A stretch of DNA of 5,238 bases, from contig JAMCQQ010000241.1 in the NCBI GenBank assembly GCA_023379515.1, positions 1 through 5,238 on the forward strand. Direction: 5' to 3'. Numbering within the stretch: position 1 is the stretch's first letter; the number at the start of each line of letters is the position of its first letter. Source of the DNA: Actinomycetota bacterium (GTDB lineage Bacteria; Actinomycetota; Humimicrobiia; Humimicrobiales; Humimicrobiaceae). A program made the position numbers and the translations under genes. This document shows positions 1 to 5,238 of the stretch, piece after piece. The notes under the pieces are model-generated. The model made no database searches, was not told where the DNA came from, and saw nothing but the letters and a program-made list of their open reading frames with translations.

Positions 1-74
1 AAAGAATAAGTATAGATAACAAAAATAATAAGTAATACTAGAAAACCTCCTGTTTTAGCCAGCTTTTGCAACAT
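1..74 (-). CDS. N-terminus of a probable membrane-anchored protein (partial)
   Basis: An ATG at 74-72 on the minus strand opens a frame that stays open to the window edge, giving about 24 residues. It begins MLQKLAKTGG and continues with a hydrophobic run, FLVLLIIFVIYTY. A short positively charged head followed by a single hydrophobic stretch is the usual form of an N-terminal membrane anchor or uncleaved signal. The product cannot be named because the rest of the gene lies outside the window. It would be transcribed divergently from the glycosyltransferase pair. No good Shine-Dalgarno sequence precedes it. A small perfect inverted repeat (TATAG-TTTTG-CTATA, 74-88) sits just upstream of the ATG. 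Length is the main weakness: 24 codons can stay open by chance, although the amino-acid pattern looks non-random. Confidence 0.42.
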   Translation of the reverse strand, partial: MLQKLAKTGGFLVLLIIFVIYTYS

Positions 75-80
75 ATAGTT

Positions 81-108
81 TTGCTATAAAGACTACAAGT
101 GATATTAT
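81..108 (+). promoter_or_regulatory. Possible sigma70-type promoter for the glycosyltransferase pair
   Basis: TTGCTA (81-86) and TATTAT (103-108) are separated by 16 bp and match the -35 and -10 consensus at 4/6 and 5/6 positions. Transcription would begin near 115, leaving a leader of about 40 nt before the ATG at 154. On the other strand, TTGGTT (132-127) and GATAAT (109-104), 17 bp apart, could serve the leftward gene, so this may be a shared divergent promoter region. AT-rich DNA yields such matches by chance, so confidence is low. The remainder of 75-153 shows nothing else. Confidence 0.3.
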
Positions 109-153
109 CGTTTATAGCATTAGAAAAACCAAGATGTACTTACTACGGAAAAT

Positions 154-1356
154 ATGAAAAAAGACCTTTTTGTAAAAATTCTTCTCTTGGGCCTTCTTAT
201 CAGACTAATGTTGATGTTTTTACCTGGATTTAAAATTGATGTGGGAGATTGGTTTGCATGGTCAATAAGGCTTAGCCATTTTAACTTTGGCCAATTTTAT
301 AGTAAAGATATTTTTACTGATTATACACCTGGCTATTTGTATGTGCTGAGTGTGCTCGGTTTTTTGAAAAATCTATTCAGACTTCCAGATAATATTTTTT
401 ATTTAGTATTAAAAATGCCAGCAATAATTTCTGATTTAATAATTGGCCTAATTTTATACAAAGAGATTAAAAATTTATCACCAAAACTAGCCTTATTTGC
501 TAGTTTTCTATTTTTATTCAACCCAGCAATAATTTTTAACAGTGCTATTTGGGGCCAAATTGATAGTATTTTGGCTCTATTTATGTTAATTGCTATCGTT
601 GGCTTAAACAGGAATAATCTTATCTTAAGTTCTATTTCTTTTAGTCTAGCCTTAATAGTCAAACCTCAAGCTATAGCTTTGGCACCTCTATTTATCATTT
701 TTTTAATTAGAAACTTCAGCTTATTTAATTTATTGAAATTATTAGTACCAGGATTTGTATTGATCTTTATACTAACTTTTCCCTTTTTCCCAAATAACAC
801 ATTAATTAATTTAGCCCAACACATTTTTAATACTGCTGATGAATACCCATACACTTCTTTGAATGCTTACAATCTTTGGGGGACAGTAGGGTTTTGGCAA
901 TTTGACAGTAAACTTTGGAATGGTTTAAGTTATAAAAATTTAGGATATTTGTTACTTTCTGGTTATTGGATTATCATCATATATTTTTATCTCAAGAAGA
1001 AATTATCTATCTTTGCTGCTGCTGCCCTTGCTGCACTGGCTTTCTTTTTCCTGCCTACCCGCGTTCATGAAAGATATCTGTATCCTGCCATAACCTTCCT
1101 TATTTTAGTCACTGCTTATTTGAAAAATAGACTGTTAATAATTTTAACTGGGGCTCTGAGCATATTACACTTTTTCAATTTATATTATGTTTATGTTTAT
1201 TATAACGAAGTTTATCTGAAATCACCAAAAATTCTTTATGATCCTGCTTTGTATAATTTTTTAAGTGACAATAGTAAAAACCTATCATTGATTTCTACTG
1301 CACTTTTTATTTTAATTAGTATTGGTATAATAAAATACTATGCCACTTCTAAGTAA
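154..1356 (+). CDS. GT-C fold polytopic glycosyltransferase, Gpi18-like mannosyltransferase homologue
   Basis: This 400-residue integral membrane protein has roughly ten or more hydrophobic segments from the N-terminus (about 5-22) to the C-terminus (about 378-396). The pattern fits the GT-C superfamily, whose members move a sugar from a polyprenyl-phosphate donor to a lipid or glycan acceptor on the outer face of the membrane. An acidic motif in the first external loop, KIDVGDW (D29, D32), is where GT-C enzymes keep catalytic or metal-binding acids. It is followed by DYTPGYLYVL (56-65), AIWGQIDS (131-138), VKPQA (169-173) and LPTRVHERYLYP (300-311). The WGQxD, KPQ and HERYLYP signatures are typical of bacterial proteins described as Gpi18-like mannosyltransferases. 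The ATG at 154 has a weak GGAA (147-150) ahead of it and no better in-frame start. The 3' end overlaps the PMT gene by 17 bp, suggesting coupled expression. The sugar and acceptor cannot be read from sequence; mannose is a family-level guess. Confidence 0.82.
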   Translation: MKKDLFVKILLLGLLIRLMLMFLPGFKIDVGDWFAWSIRLSHFNFGQFYSKDIFTDYTPGYLYVLSVLGFLKNLFRLPDNIFYLVLKMPAIISDLIIGLILYKEIKNLSPKLALFASFLFLFNPAIIFNSAIWGQIDSILALFMLIAIVGLNRNNLILSSISFSLALIVKPQAIALAPLFIIFLIRNFSLFNLLKLLVPGFVLIFILTFPFFPNNTLINLAQHIFNTADEYPYTSLNAYNLWGTVGFWQFDSKLWNGLSYKNLGYLLLSGYWIIIIYFYLKKKLSIFAAAALAALAFFFLPTRVHERYLYPAITFLILVTAYLKNRLLIILTGALSILHFFNLYYVYVYYNEVYLKSPKILYDPALYNFLSDNSKNLSLISTALFILISIGIIKYYATSK

Positions 1357-2557
1357 AATTACCTCAAAACACATTCTCATATTAATTTTATTACTAACTG
1401 CTTTCTTGCGCTTATACCGGTTGGACTTCCCAAATAAATATGTATTTGATGAAGTTTACCACGCTTTTACAGCTAAAGAATTTTTAGCTGGACACAAGGC
1501 AGCCTGGGAATGGTGGACAACCCCACCTCCTGGAGTAGCATACGAGTGGACTCACCCTCCTTTGGCAAAAGAAATTATGGCTGCCTCAATGTTCATTCTC
1601 CACACAGAAAATGCCTGGGCTTACAGATTACCAGGAGCGCTTTTAGGTATATTAGCAGTTTATTTAGTTTACTTGTTAGGCCTTAGACTATTAAAAAATC
1701 AAAAAGCATCCTTAATCGCTGCTTTTGTTTTTTCTTTAGACGGATTGAATTTCGTTCAATCACGTACTGGTATGAATGATATCTACTACGTTACCTTTTT
1801 CTTGGCTGCACTGCTTTTTTTACTTAATAAAAGATACCTCCTTTCTGCAATCCTCCTAGGCTTTGCCCTATCTAGTAAATGGGCTGCAGTATATGCCTAT
1901 CTTTTATTTATCCCATTACTGCTTAAAGACAAACAGTCCCTTAAAATATTATTTTTTATCGTTATTCCGCCAATTGTGTATTTCATAAGTTATCTACCTT
2001 TCTTTTTATTAGGGCATACTCTTGAACAATTTAAAGGGTTACAGCAACAGATGTGGTGGTACCACACCAACCTAAAGGCTACCCACAGCTACTCATCTCC
2101 TTGGTGGTCTTGGCCTTTAAACCTTTATCCCGTTTGGTATTTTGTAGACTATCAAAAAAATAATATTGCCAATATTTTTGCCTCTGGAAATCCAGTATTA
2201 TTTTGGGCTGGCACTATTACTGTTATAGTAACCACTTTAGAAACAATTAAAAAAAGGTCTCTTAACTTAATGATAATTATCTTAGGTTTCTTTGTTTTTT
2301 GGTTACCTTGGGCCCTGTCTCCCAGGATTATGTTTTTATACCATTTTAGTCCCTGTGTACCATTTTTAAGTTTGGCATTAGGACACCAATTAAACAAACT
2401 TTACGAGGATAAAAAAGGCAAAATTTTAGTTTTAATACTGCTGGCTTTAATCGTATTAAGCTTTGCTGTTGTGTTTCCCTTTTTAACAGCACTGCCTGTT
2501 CCAAGGAGTTTTACTAAATTATTTTTTTCAACGAATCTTTCAAAAAATTTATTTTAA
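1340..2557 (+). CDS. PMT-family (GT39) dolichyl/polyprenyl-phosphate-mannose protein mannosyltransferase
   Basis: This 405-residue polytopic protein would transfer mannose from polyprenyl-phosphate-mannose to Ser/Thr of exported proteins at the extracytoplasmic face. Family hallmarks appear in order. The Asp-Glu pair of the first external loop is in VFDEVYH (D37, E38). EWTHPPLAK (69-77) follows, then RLPGALLG (96-103), QSRTGMNDIYY (140-150), LSSKWAAVYA (178-186, with the conserved K180), HTNLKATHSYSSPWWSWPL (242-260) and the C-terminal WLPWALSPRIMFLYHFSP (321-338). The last two are typical of the C-terminal four-helix PMT domain, so the enzyme looks complete, although about 100 residues shorter than the mycobacterial enzyme (about 520). 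The start ATG lies inside the end of the preceding gene. It has no clear Shine-Dalgarno, so translation may depend on termination of the upstream frame. Family assignment is firm; the target proteins are unknown and the donor sugar is inferred from the family. Confidence 0.93.
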   Translation: MPLLSKITSKHILILILLLTAFLRLYRLDFPNKYVFDEVYHAFTAKEFLAGHKAAWEWWTTPPPGVAYEWTHPPLAKEIMAASMFILHTENAWAYRLPGALLGILAVYLVYLLGLRLLKNQKASLIAAFVFSLDGLNFVQSRTGMNDIYYVTFFLAALLFLLNKRYLLSAILLGFALSSKWAAVYAYLLFIPLLLKDKQSLKILFFIVIPPIVYFISYLPFFLLGHTLEQFKGLQQQMWWYHTNLKATHSYSSPWWSWPLNLYPVWYFVDYQKNNIANIFASGNPVLFWAGTITVIVTTLETIKKRSLNLMIIILGFFVFWLPWALSPRIMFLYHFSPCVPFLSLALGHQLNKLYEDKKGKILVLILLALIVLSFAVVFPFLTALPVPRSFTKLFFSTNLSKNLF

Positions 2558-2601
2558 AAGCCTAAAGTTTCTTTCTTCATTACATTTTCCTGTAAATCAA
2601 A

Positions 2602-3546
2602 TTAAATACTTATTACCCAATCTTTAAATCTATTAGCATACTGATAATCAGGTTCTTCTTTTAACGATTCATCAAGAAATCCGCCAATTGCTCTTGCTGC
2701 TAAAGTTACTTTAAGTTTGTCTTTACAAGATCCTTCTTTAAGCAATCTATAATAAATATCTTGAGCAATAAAAAGATTTTTTAGAATACTGAAAACTCTT
2801 TGAATAAAATAACAAATATCATAATTCTCCACACTCTCTAATAAAGCATGTTCACCATCAATTAAGCCAAAACTCAAATCTTCTAATTTCATAATATGCC
2901 AAGGCGTAAAATCTCCATGTCTGGGCCTGCTTAATAATTCAGCAAGCCCTTTTTCAACAATATTTAATAAATTTTTAACAACAAACTTTTTAGATATATC
3001 GGCCGGTATATCTAAAAACCATTTTTCAACCTTGTCACCAAATTTTTTTCTGTAGTCTTCCATCTGTTTATTTTTATCAAGCTTCATTACTGGCATATTT
3101 TGTATTAATTTTGAAATTAAAATAACGTCTGGTATATACTTAATCAAATCATTAGCGTTTCCATCAATATCACAAAGAGGTTTTTCTCCTAAGTAACTTG
3201 TAATTAAGTAAAAATATTTCTGCTTATAAAAACCACTTTCGTAATTGACAGGAACACGACAGGGAAATTCTGTTGGGAAGTACTGGTTAAAATAATTATT
3301 CCACTTATATTCGTTCTGAGTAACAACACTAATCCCTTCGCTCGTAGATAATTTTAGAAAATACTTTAAACCATTTTTATTTAAAACCCCTAAAATATGT
3401 CTATTCCCATTCCATAACTTCTCAAAATGATAGTTGTGTTGAAAAAATGATTTAATTTCCCCGAGATTGAGATGTTTACCTAACCGATAATCGAGAATCT
3501 TGTTTTTAGAACGGATTTTAAAAGAGTTTAAAATTCTATTCGCCAC
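2602..3546 (-). CDS. APH/choline-kinase-fold phosphotransferase, substrate unknown
   Basis: This 314-residue soluble protein shows a protein-kinase-like (aminoglycoside phosphotransferase superfamily) layout. A likely ATP-binding lysine is in YFLKLST (K65), and a possible helix-C glutamate is in QNEYKW (E79). The hinge is YLITSYLGEKPL (113-124). The catalytic loop is RHGDFTPWHIM (209-219, catalytic D212), and the metal-binding motif is GLIDGEHA (227-234, D230). A later ENYDICYFIQR (240-250) matches the YDL-type helix of this family. The usual Asn of HGDxxxxN is His (H217), an atypical point discussed in the findings. The gene uses a GTG start only 2 bp after the HU stop codon and has no strong Shine-Dalgarno, so it is probably translated from the HU message. 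It converges on the PMT gene across a 44-bp gap. Sugar, lipid-head-group and small-molecule kinases all share this fold; nothing in the sequence tells which applies, and antibiotic resistance should not be assumed. Confidence 0.72.
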   Translation of the reverse strand: MANRILNSFKIRSKNKILDYRLGKHLNLGEIKSFFQHNYHFEKLWNGNRHILGVLNKNGLKYFLKLSTSEGISVVTQNEYKWNNYFNQYFPTEFPCRVPVNYESGFYKQKYFYLITSYLGEKPLCDIDGNANDLIKYIPDVILISKLIQNMPVMKLDKNKQMEDYRKKFGDKVEKWFLDIPADISKKFVVKNLLNIVEKGLAELLSRPRHGDFTPWHIMKLEDLSFGLIDGEHALLESVENYDICYFIQRVFSILKNLFIAQDIYYRLLKEGSCKDKLKVTLAARAIGGFLDESLKEEPDYQYANRFKDWVISI

Positions 3547-3548
3547 AA

Positions 3549-3821
3549 TTACTTAATAAGTCTCTTTAGGGTTTTGCCAGAAGTAAAGCCAGGAGTCTTT
3601 TTGTTAGGGATTTGAATAGTTTCCCCTGTTTGAGGATTCCTACCGCGTCTTGCAGCACGGGACCTGATAAGAAAAGTCCCAAAACCAGTAATAACTACTT
3701 TCTCTCCCCTGACCAAACCATCTTTAATTAAATTGAAAGTAGTATTTACTGCGTCAGAAGCGGCTCTCTTGGTTAAATTTGCCTTCTTGCCCACTTTCTC
3801 TATCAATTCATTCTTTGTCAT
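3549..3821 (-). CDS. HU-family nucleoid DNA-binding protein
   Basis: At 90 residues this has exactly the usual length of bacterial HU, a small basic homodimer that bends and compacts DNA. The N-terminal helical body (MTKNELIEKVGKKANLTK, 1-18) leads to the dimer-core signature GFGTFLIRSRAARRGRNP (46-63). The flexible DNA-gripping arm follows, with R61-N62-P63 and QTGETIQIP (64-72); the tip proline that intercalates into DNA is P63. The C-terminal segment KKTPGFTSGKTLKRLIK is also standard. No cysteine or extra domain is present. The gene lies 34 bp after argF and 2 bp before the kinase gene, on the same strand, so it is probably co-transcribed with them. HU is often expressed from its own promoter; none is convincing in the short gap. 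IHF subunits are close relatives, but the sequence reads as HU. Confidence 0.96.
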   Translation of the reverse strand: MTKNELIEKVGKKANLTKRAASDAVNTTFNLIKDGLVRGEKVVITGFGTFLIRSRAARRGRNPQTGETIQIPNKKTPGFTSGKTLKRLIK

Positions 3822-3855
3822 ACGAGTGATAACTTACCAGATGCTTCATTTTTTA

Positions 3856-4830
3856 TCAAGCCCCTAAATGACAAGTATCATCATCTGCAATTGTTGAAGA
3901 ATCTAAGATATATAAAATCAGCGCCTTTTGCGCATGAAGCCTATTTTCTGCTTGTTGAAATACAACAGATTGCCTTCCATCTATAACTTCATTTGCAACT
4001 TCATATCCCCTATAGGCAGGCATATCGTGCATAAAAATTGCATCATTGCCCGCCAAAGCCATTAATTTATGATTAACCTGATAATTCTTGAAAATCTCCA
4101 ATCGCTTATCTTGCTCAATCTCATCTCCCATACTCACCCAAGTATCGGTATAAACAACATCTGCGTTTTTTACAGCTATTTTTGGATTTTCTGTTTCCAA
4201 AATTTTCGCTCCGGTCAAATTGCCTAATTTCTTTGCTTTCTTAACTATTTTCTGATTCATCCAAAACCCTTTAGGGGATGCACAATTAAAATTAACACCT
4301 AGAAGAGCGCATCCCAGAACTAATGAGTGAGGAACATTATTTTCTCCGTCACCTACATATGCCAATGTTAAACCTTTTAATTTATCTTTTACTTCTAATA
4401 TTGTTAAAAGATCAGCCAAGGCTTGACAGGGATGTTCCAAATCAGATAAGGCATTAATTACAGGCACTTTTGAATTCTGGGCAAACTCATCCAAAACTTT
4501 ATGAGAATAAACCCTGGCAACAATTATATCCGCCATGCTCGATGTTACTTTTGCTACGTCAGAAACTGCCTCTCTTCCCCCTAAACCAACTTCATTTGCC
4601 CCAAAATATATAATATGACCATCAAGCTGGTTAAAACCAATATCAAAGCTAAGTTTCGTTCTTAAAGAAGGTTTTTCAAACAACATTGCCATCGTTTTAC
4701 CTTTTGAAACAGGCTTATTTTTGCCTTTAGCCTTTAATTCTTCTTTAAGTTTTTTAGCCATAATTAGTACCTGCCAAATTTCTTTAGCTGATAAATCTGT
4801 TACAGACAAAAAATCTTTTTTCTTTTTCAT
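3856..4830 (-). CDS. argF: Ornithine carbamoyltransferase
   Basis: This cytoplasmic enzyme makes citrulline from ornithine and carbamoyl phosphate in arginine synthesis; the active form is normally a trimer. Counting from the ATG at 4830 (324 residues), the carbamoyl-phosphate loop is S55-L-R-T-K59, aligning with STRTR of E. coli. HPCQ falls at 133-136, again at the E. coli positions. The ornithine-side motif DTWVSMG lies at 229-235, and the C-terminal QAENRLHAQKA is conserved. The Asp-x-x-x-Ser-Met-Gly motif separates it from aspartate carbamoyltransferase. One odd point is that the usual HCLPAHRG loop reads HDMPAYRG (268-275), so the substrate-contacting Cys is Asp. An ATG at 4845 would add five residues (MVEII); I prefer 4830 because GGTGGA lies 7 nt upstream and MKKKKDFLS is the usual family start. 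A short tail ending DDDTCHLGA follows the last helix. The gene lies just downstream of argG, an adjacent pathway step. Confidence 0.93.
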   Translation of the reverse strand: MKKKKDFLSVTDLSAKEIWQVLIMAKKLKEELKAKGKNKPVSKGKTMAMLFEKPSLRTKLSFDIGFNQLDGHIIYFGANEVGLGGREAVSDVAKVTSSMADIIVARVYSHKVLDEFAQNSKVPVINALSDLEHPCQALADLLTILEVKDKLKGLTLAYVGDGENNVPHSLVLGCALLGVNFNCASPKGFWMNQKIVKKAKKLGNLTGAKILETENPKIAVKNADVVYTDTWVSMGDEIEQDKRLEIFKNYQVNHKLMALAGNDAIFMHDMPAYRGYEVANEVIDGRQSVVFQQAENRLHAQKALILYILDSSTIADDDTCHLGA

Positions 4831-4837
4831 AATTATT

Positions 4838-4843
4838 TCCACC
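4838..4843 (-). promoter_or_regulatory. Ribosome binding site deciding the argF start
   Basis: On the minus strand GGTGGA lies 7 nt before the ATG at 4830-4828. The alternative upstream ATG at 4845-4843 overlaps this site and is itself preceded by the hairpin arm rather than by a Shine-Dalgarno-like run. The downstream start is therefore preferred. Confidence 0.5.
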
Positions 4844-4852
4844 ATTCGCCAT

Positions 4853-4888
4853 CACACCGGAGAGAGTAGATCTTCGCTCCCCGGTGTG
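4853..4888 (-). repeat. GC-rich inverted repeat (hairpin) between argG and argF
   Basis: CACACCGG (4853-4860) and CCGGTGTG (4881-4888) are perfect 8-bp complementary arms around a 20-nt spacer. After one mismatch, GAG (4862-4864) can pair with CTC (4877-4879), lengthening the stem. The element is markedly richer in G+C than its surroundings. On the argG-argF transcript the stem would form 4 nt after the argG stop codon and end about 10 nt before the argF ribosome binding site. No T-run follows in the transcribed direction and only TTTAT follows on the plus strand, so it is not a canonical intrinsic terminator. It may instead modulate argF translation, stabilise processed mRNA ends, or be a small dispersed repeat. 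Confidence 0.72.
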
Positions 4889-4892
4889 TTTA

Positions 4893-5144
4893 TCATGACT
4901 TCTCAACCTGATTAGCCAATTTCATCTGCAAAGAATAGGTTTCAATAAATCCTGCAGAAGCATTTACATTAAACTCATACCCTTCGCTGTTGTTAAATGA
5001 AACGAAATCCAATGCAAAAGGCGACTTAATAGCCACCACAGTTGCATTCCCCTTAAACAACTTAATGGTCACTTCTCCAGTTACTTTTTCATTAACCTCA
5101 TTATTAAAAGCATTAATTGCTTCCATTGCCGAAAAACGCTCCGG
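4893..5144 (-). CDS. argG: Argininosuccinate synthase, C-terminal fragment (broken at 5140-5145)
   Basis: About 83 residues match the end of argininosuccinate synthase, which joins citrulline and aspartate using ATP. The segment starts PERFSAMEAINAFNNEVN, then VTGEVTIKLFKGN, VVAIKSPFAL and ASAGFIETYSLQMKLANQ before the stop. These correspond to the family's ..AxxAF..., VTGxVxxKLYKGN, VxxxKSPxxLY and AGFI..ALxL blocks. The ATG at 5126 is an internal methionine, not a start: the homology continues upstream through S, F, R, E and P to about 5144. Beyond that the minus frame reads unrelated residues and meets a stop at 5168-5166. The ATP-binding N-terminal domain and most of the catalytic domain are therefore missing on this strand. 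The gene would have been the upstream partner of argF, with 62 bp between argG stop and argF start. As it stands the fragment cannot be functional; see the plus-strand fragment that abuts it. Confidence 0.85.
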   Translation of the reverse strand, partial: PERFSAMEAINAFNNEVNEKVTGEVTIKLFKGNATVVAIKSPFALDFVSFNNSEGYEFNVNASAGFIETYSLQMKLANQVEKS

Positions 5145-5238
5145 ATAAAGAGGAATACATAAACCTTAAGTTTAAAAAAGGGATTCCGGTTGCTTTGAAC
5201 AAAGAAAAGCTTAGTTTAGCCGAGTTGATTGTCAAATT
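5138..5238 (+). CDS. argG: Argininosuccinate synthase, internal fragment in opposite orientation (partial)
   Basis: Reading the plus strand from 5138 gives APDKEEYINLKFKKG followed by IPVALNKEKLSLAELIVK, open to the window end. This is the conserved mid-protein block of argininosuccinate synthase (family pattern APDxPEYVxIxFxKGIPVALNGExLSPxxLI), around residue 190-220 of a roughly 400-residue enzyme. Upstream the frame runs only to a stop at 5114-5116, and the codons before 5138 are the antisense of the minus-strand argG fragment, so there is no genuine start here. The piece is in the opposite orientation to the adjoining C-terminal fragment and belongs about 130 residues N-terminal to it. 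It presumably comes from the same gene or a near-identical copy. The match is short (about 33 residues) but strong. Confidence 0.82.
5140..5145. other. Inversion-type junction within argG at palindrome TCCGGA
   Basis: The two argG pieces meet head to head here. TCCGGA is its own reverse complement and is used by both: on the plus strand in GCT-CCG-GAT (Ala-Pro-Asp), and on the minus strand in CCG-GAG-CGT (Pro-Glu-Arg). The switch thus occurred within 6 bp of microhomology that is palindromic, as expected for strand switching or microhomology-mediated inversion. Confidence 0.75.

Noticed and set aside
399..854. Two minus-strand open frames (399-662 and 666-854) antisense to the first glycosyltransferase
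   Set aside because: They are low-complexity, Lys/Ile/Asn-rich mirror readings of a strongly coding membrane-protein gene, with no recognisable domain.
1014..1045. GCT-rich run coding for an alanine-rich stretch (phase-variation repeat?)
   Set aside because: Only three perfect GCT units, in frame and inside a hydrophobic segment; too short for slippage-based switching.
2152..2397. Minus-strand open frame of 81 codons
   Set aside because: It lies wholly antisense to the conserved C-terminal part of the PMT gene and has no family features.
2580..2595. TTACA-TTTTCC-TGTAA inverted repeat between the convergent PMT and kinase genes
   Set aside because: Only 5 AT-rich pairs and no T-run on either side; too weak to call a terminator.
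4831..4890. T-box, attenuator or arginine-repressor operator ahead of argF
   Set aside because: No T-box core sequence, specifier stem, leader peptide with Arg codons or ARG-box-like palindrome is recognisable; only the simple hairpin is present.
4721..4915. Plus-strand open frame of 64 codons across the argF start, the hairpin and the argG end
   Set aside because: It is antisense to well-supported argF and argG coding sequence, with no plausible product or ribosome binding site.
4857..5145. Shared CCGGAG/CGCTCC hexamers in the intergenic hairpin and the argG junction, suggesting a common recombination site
   Set aside because: The matches are only 6 bp long and do not extend, so chance is sufficient.

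Overview
The window is AT-rich and gene-dense, with very short intergenic gaps and a standard genetic code. The proteins are bacterial in style: a 90-residue HU, a PMT-type mannosyltransferase of the bacterial kind, and anabolic arginine enzymes. The small compact genes and low-GC composition would fit a member of the Candidate Phyla Radiation/Patescibacteria (for example Microgenomates), but that is an inference from style. No marker gene here proves it.

Layout. At the left edge (1-74, minus) is the start of a probable membrane-anchored protein that runs out of the window. After a divergent intergenic gap (75-153), two plus-strand GT-C polytopic glycosyltransferases follow, overlapping by 17 bp: a Gpi18-like mannosyltransferase homologue (154-1356) and a complete bacterial-type PMT protein O-mannosyltransferase (1340-2557). 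They converge on a minus-strand block that reads, in transcription order, argininosuccinate synthase C-terminus (argG), ornithine carbamoyltransferase (argF), HU, and an APH-fold phosphotransferase (2602-3546). The gaps in that block are 62, 34 and 2 bp, so argF-HU-kinase looks like one transcription unit.

How the genes work together. ArgF makes citrulline from ornithine and carbamoyl phosphate, and ArgG condenses citrulline with aspartate, so consecutive steps of arginine synthesis are adjacent. The two GT-C enzymes probably use polyprenyl-phosphate-linked sugars at the outer face of the membrane to build glycolipids or mannosylated exported proteins. HU and the kinase have no evident pathway link to argF beyond position.

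The most unusual point is at the right edge. The argG C-terminal coding sequence runs on the minus strand up to about 5144. There, at a 6-bp palindrome TCCGGA (5140-5145), the sequence switches to the middle part of argG on the PLUS strand, which continues to the window end. argG is therefore broken by an inversion-type junction with about 130 codons not in place. This is either a real intragenic inversion or a fold-back/assembly chimera near a contig end. No CRISPR array, tRNA, rRNA, IS element or clear new defence system is visible.
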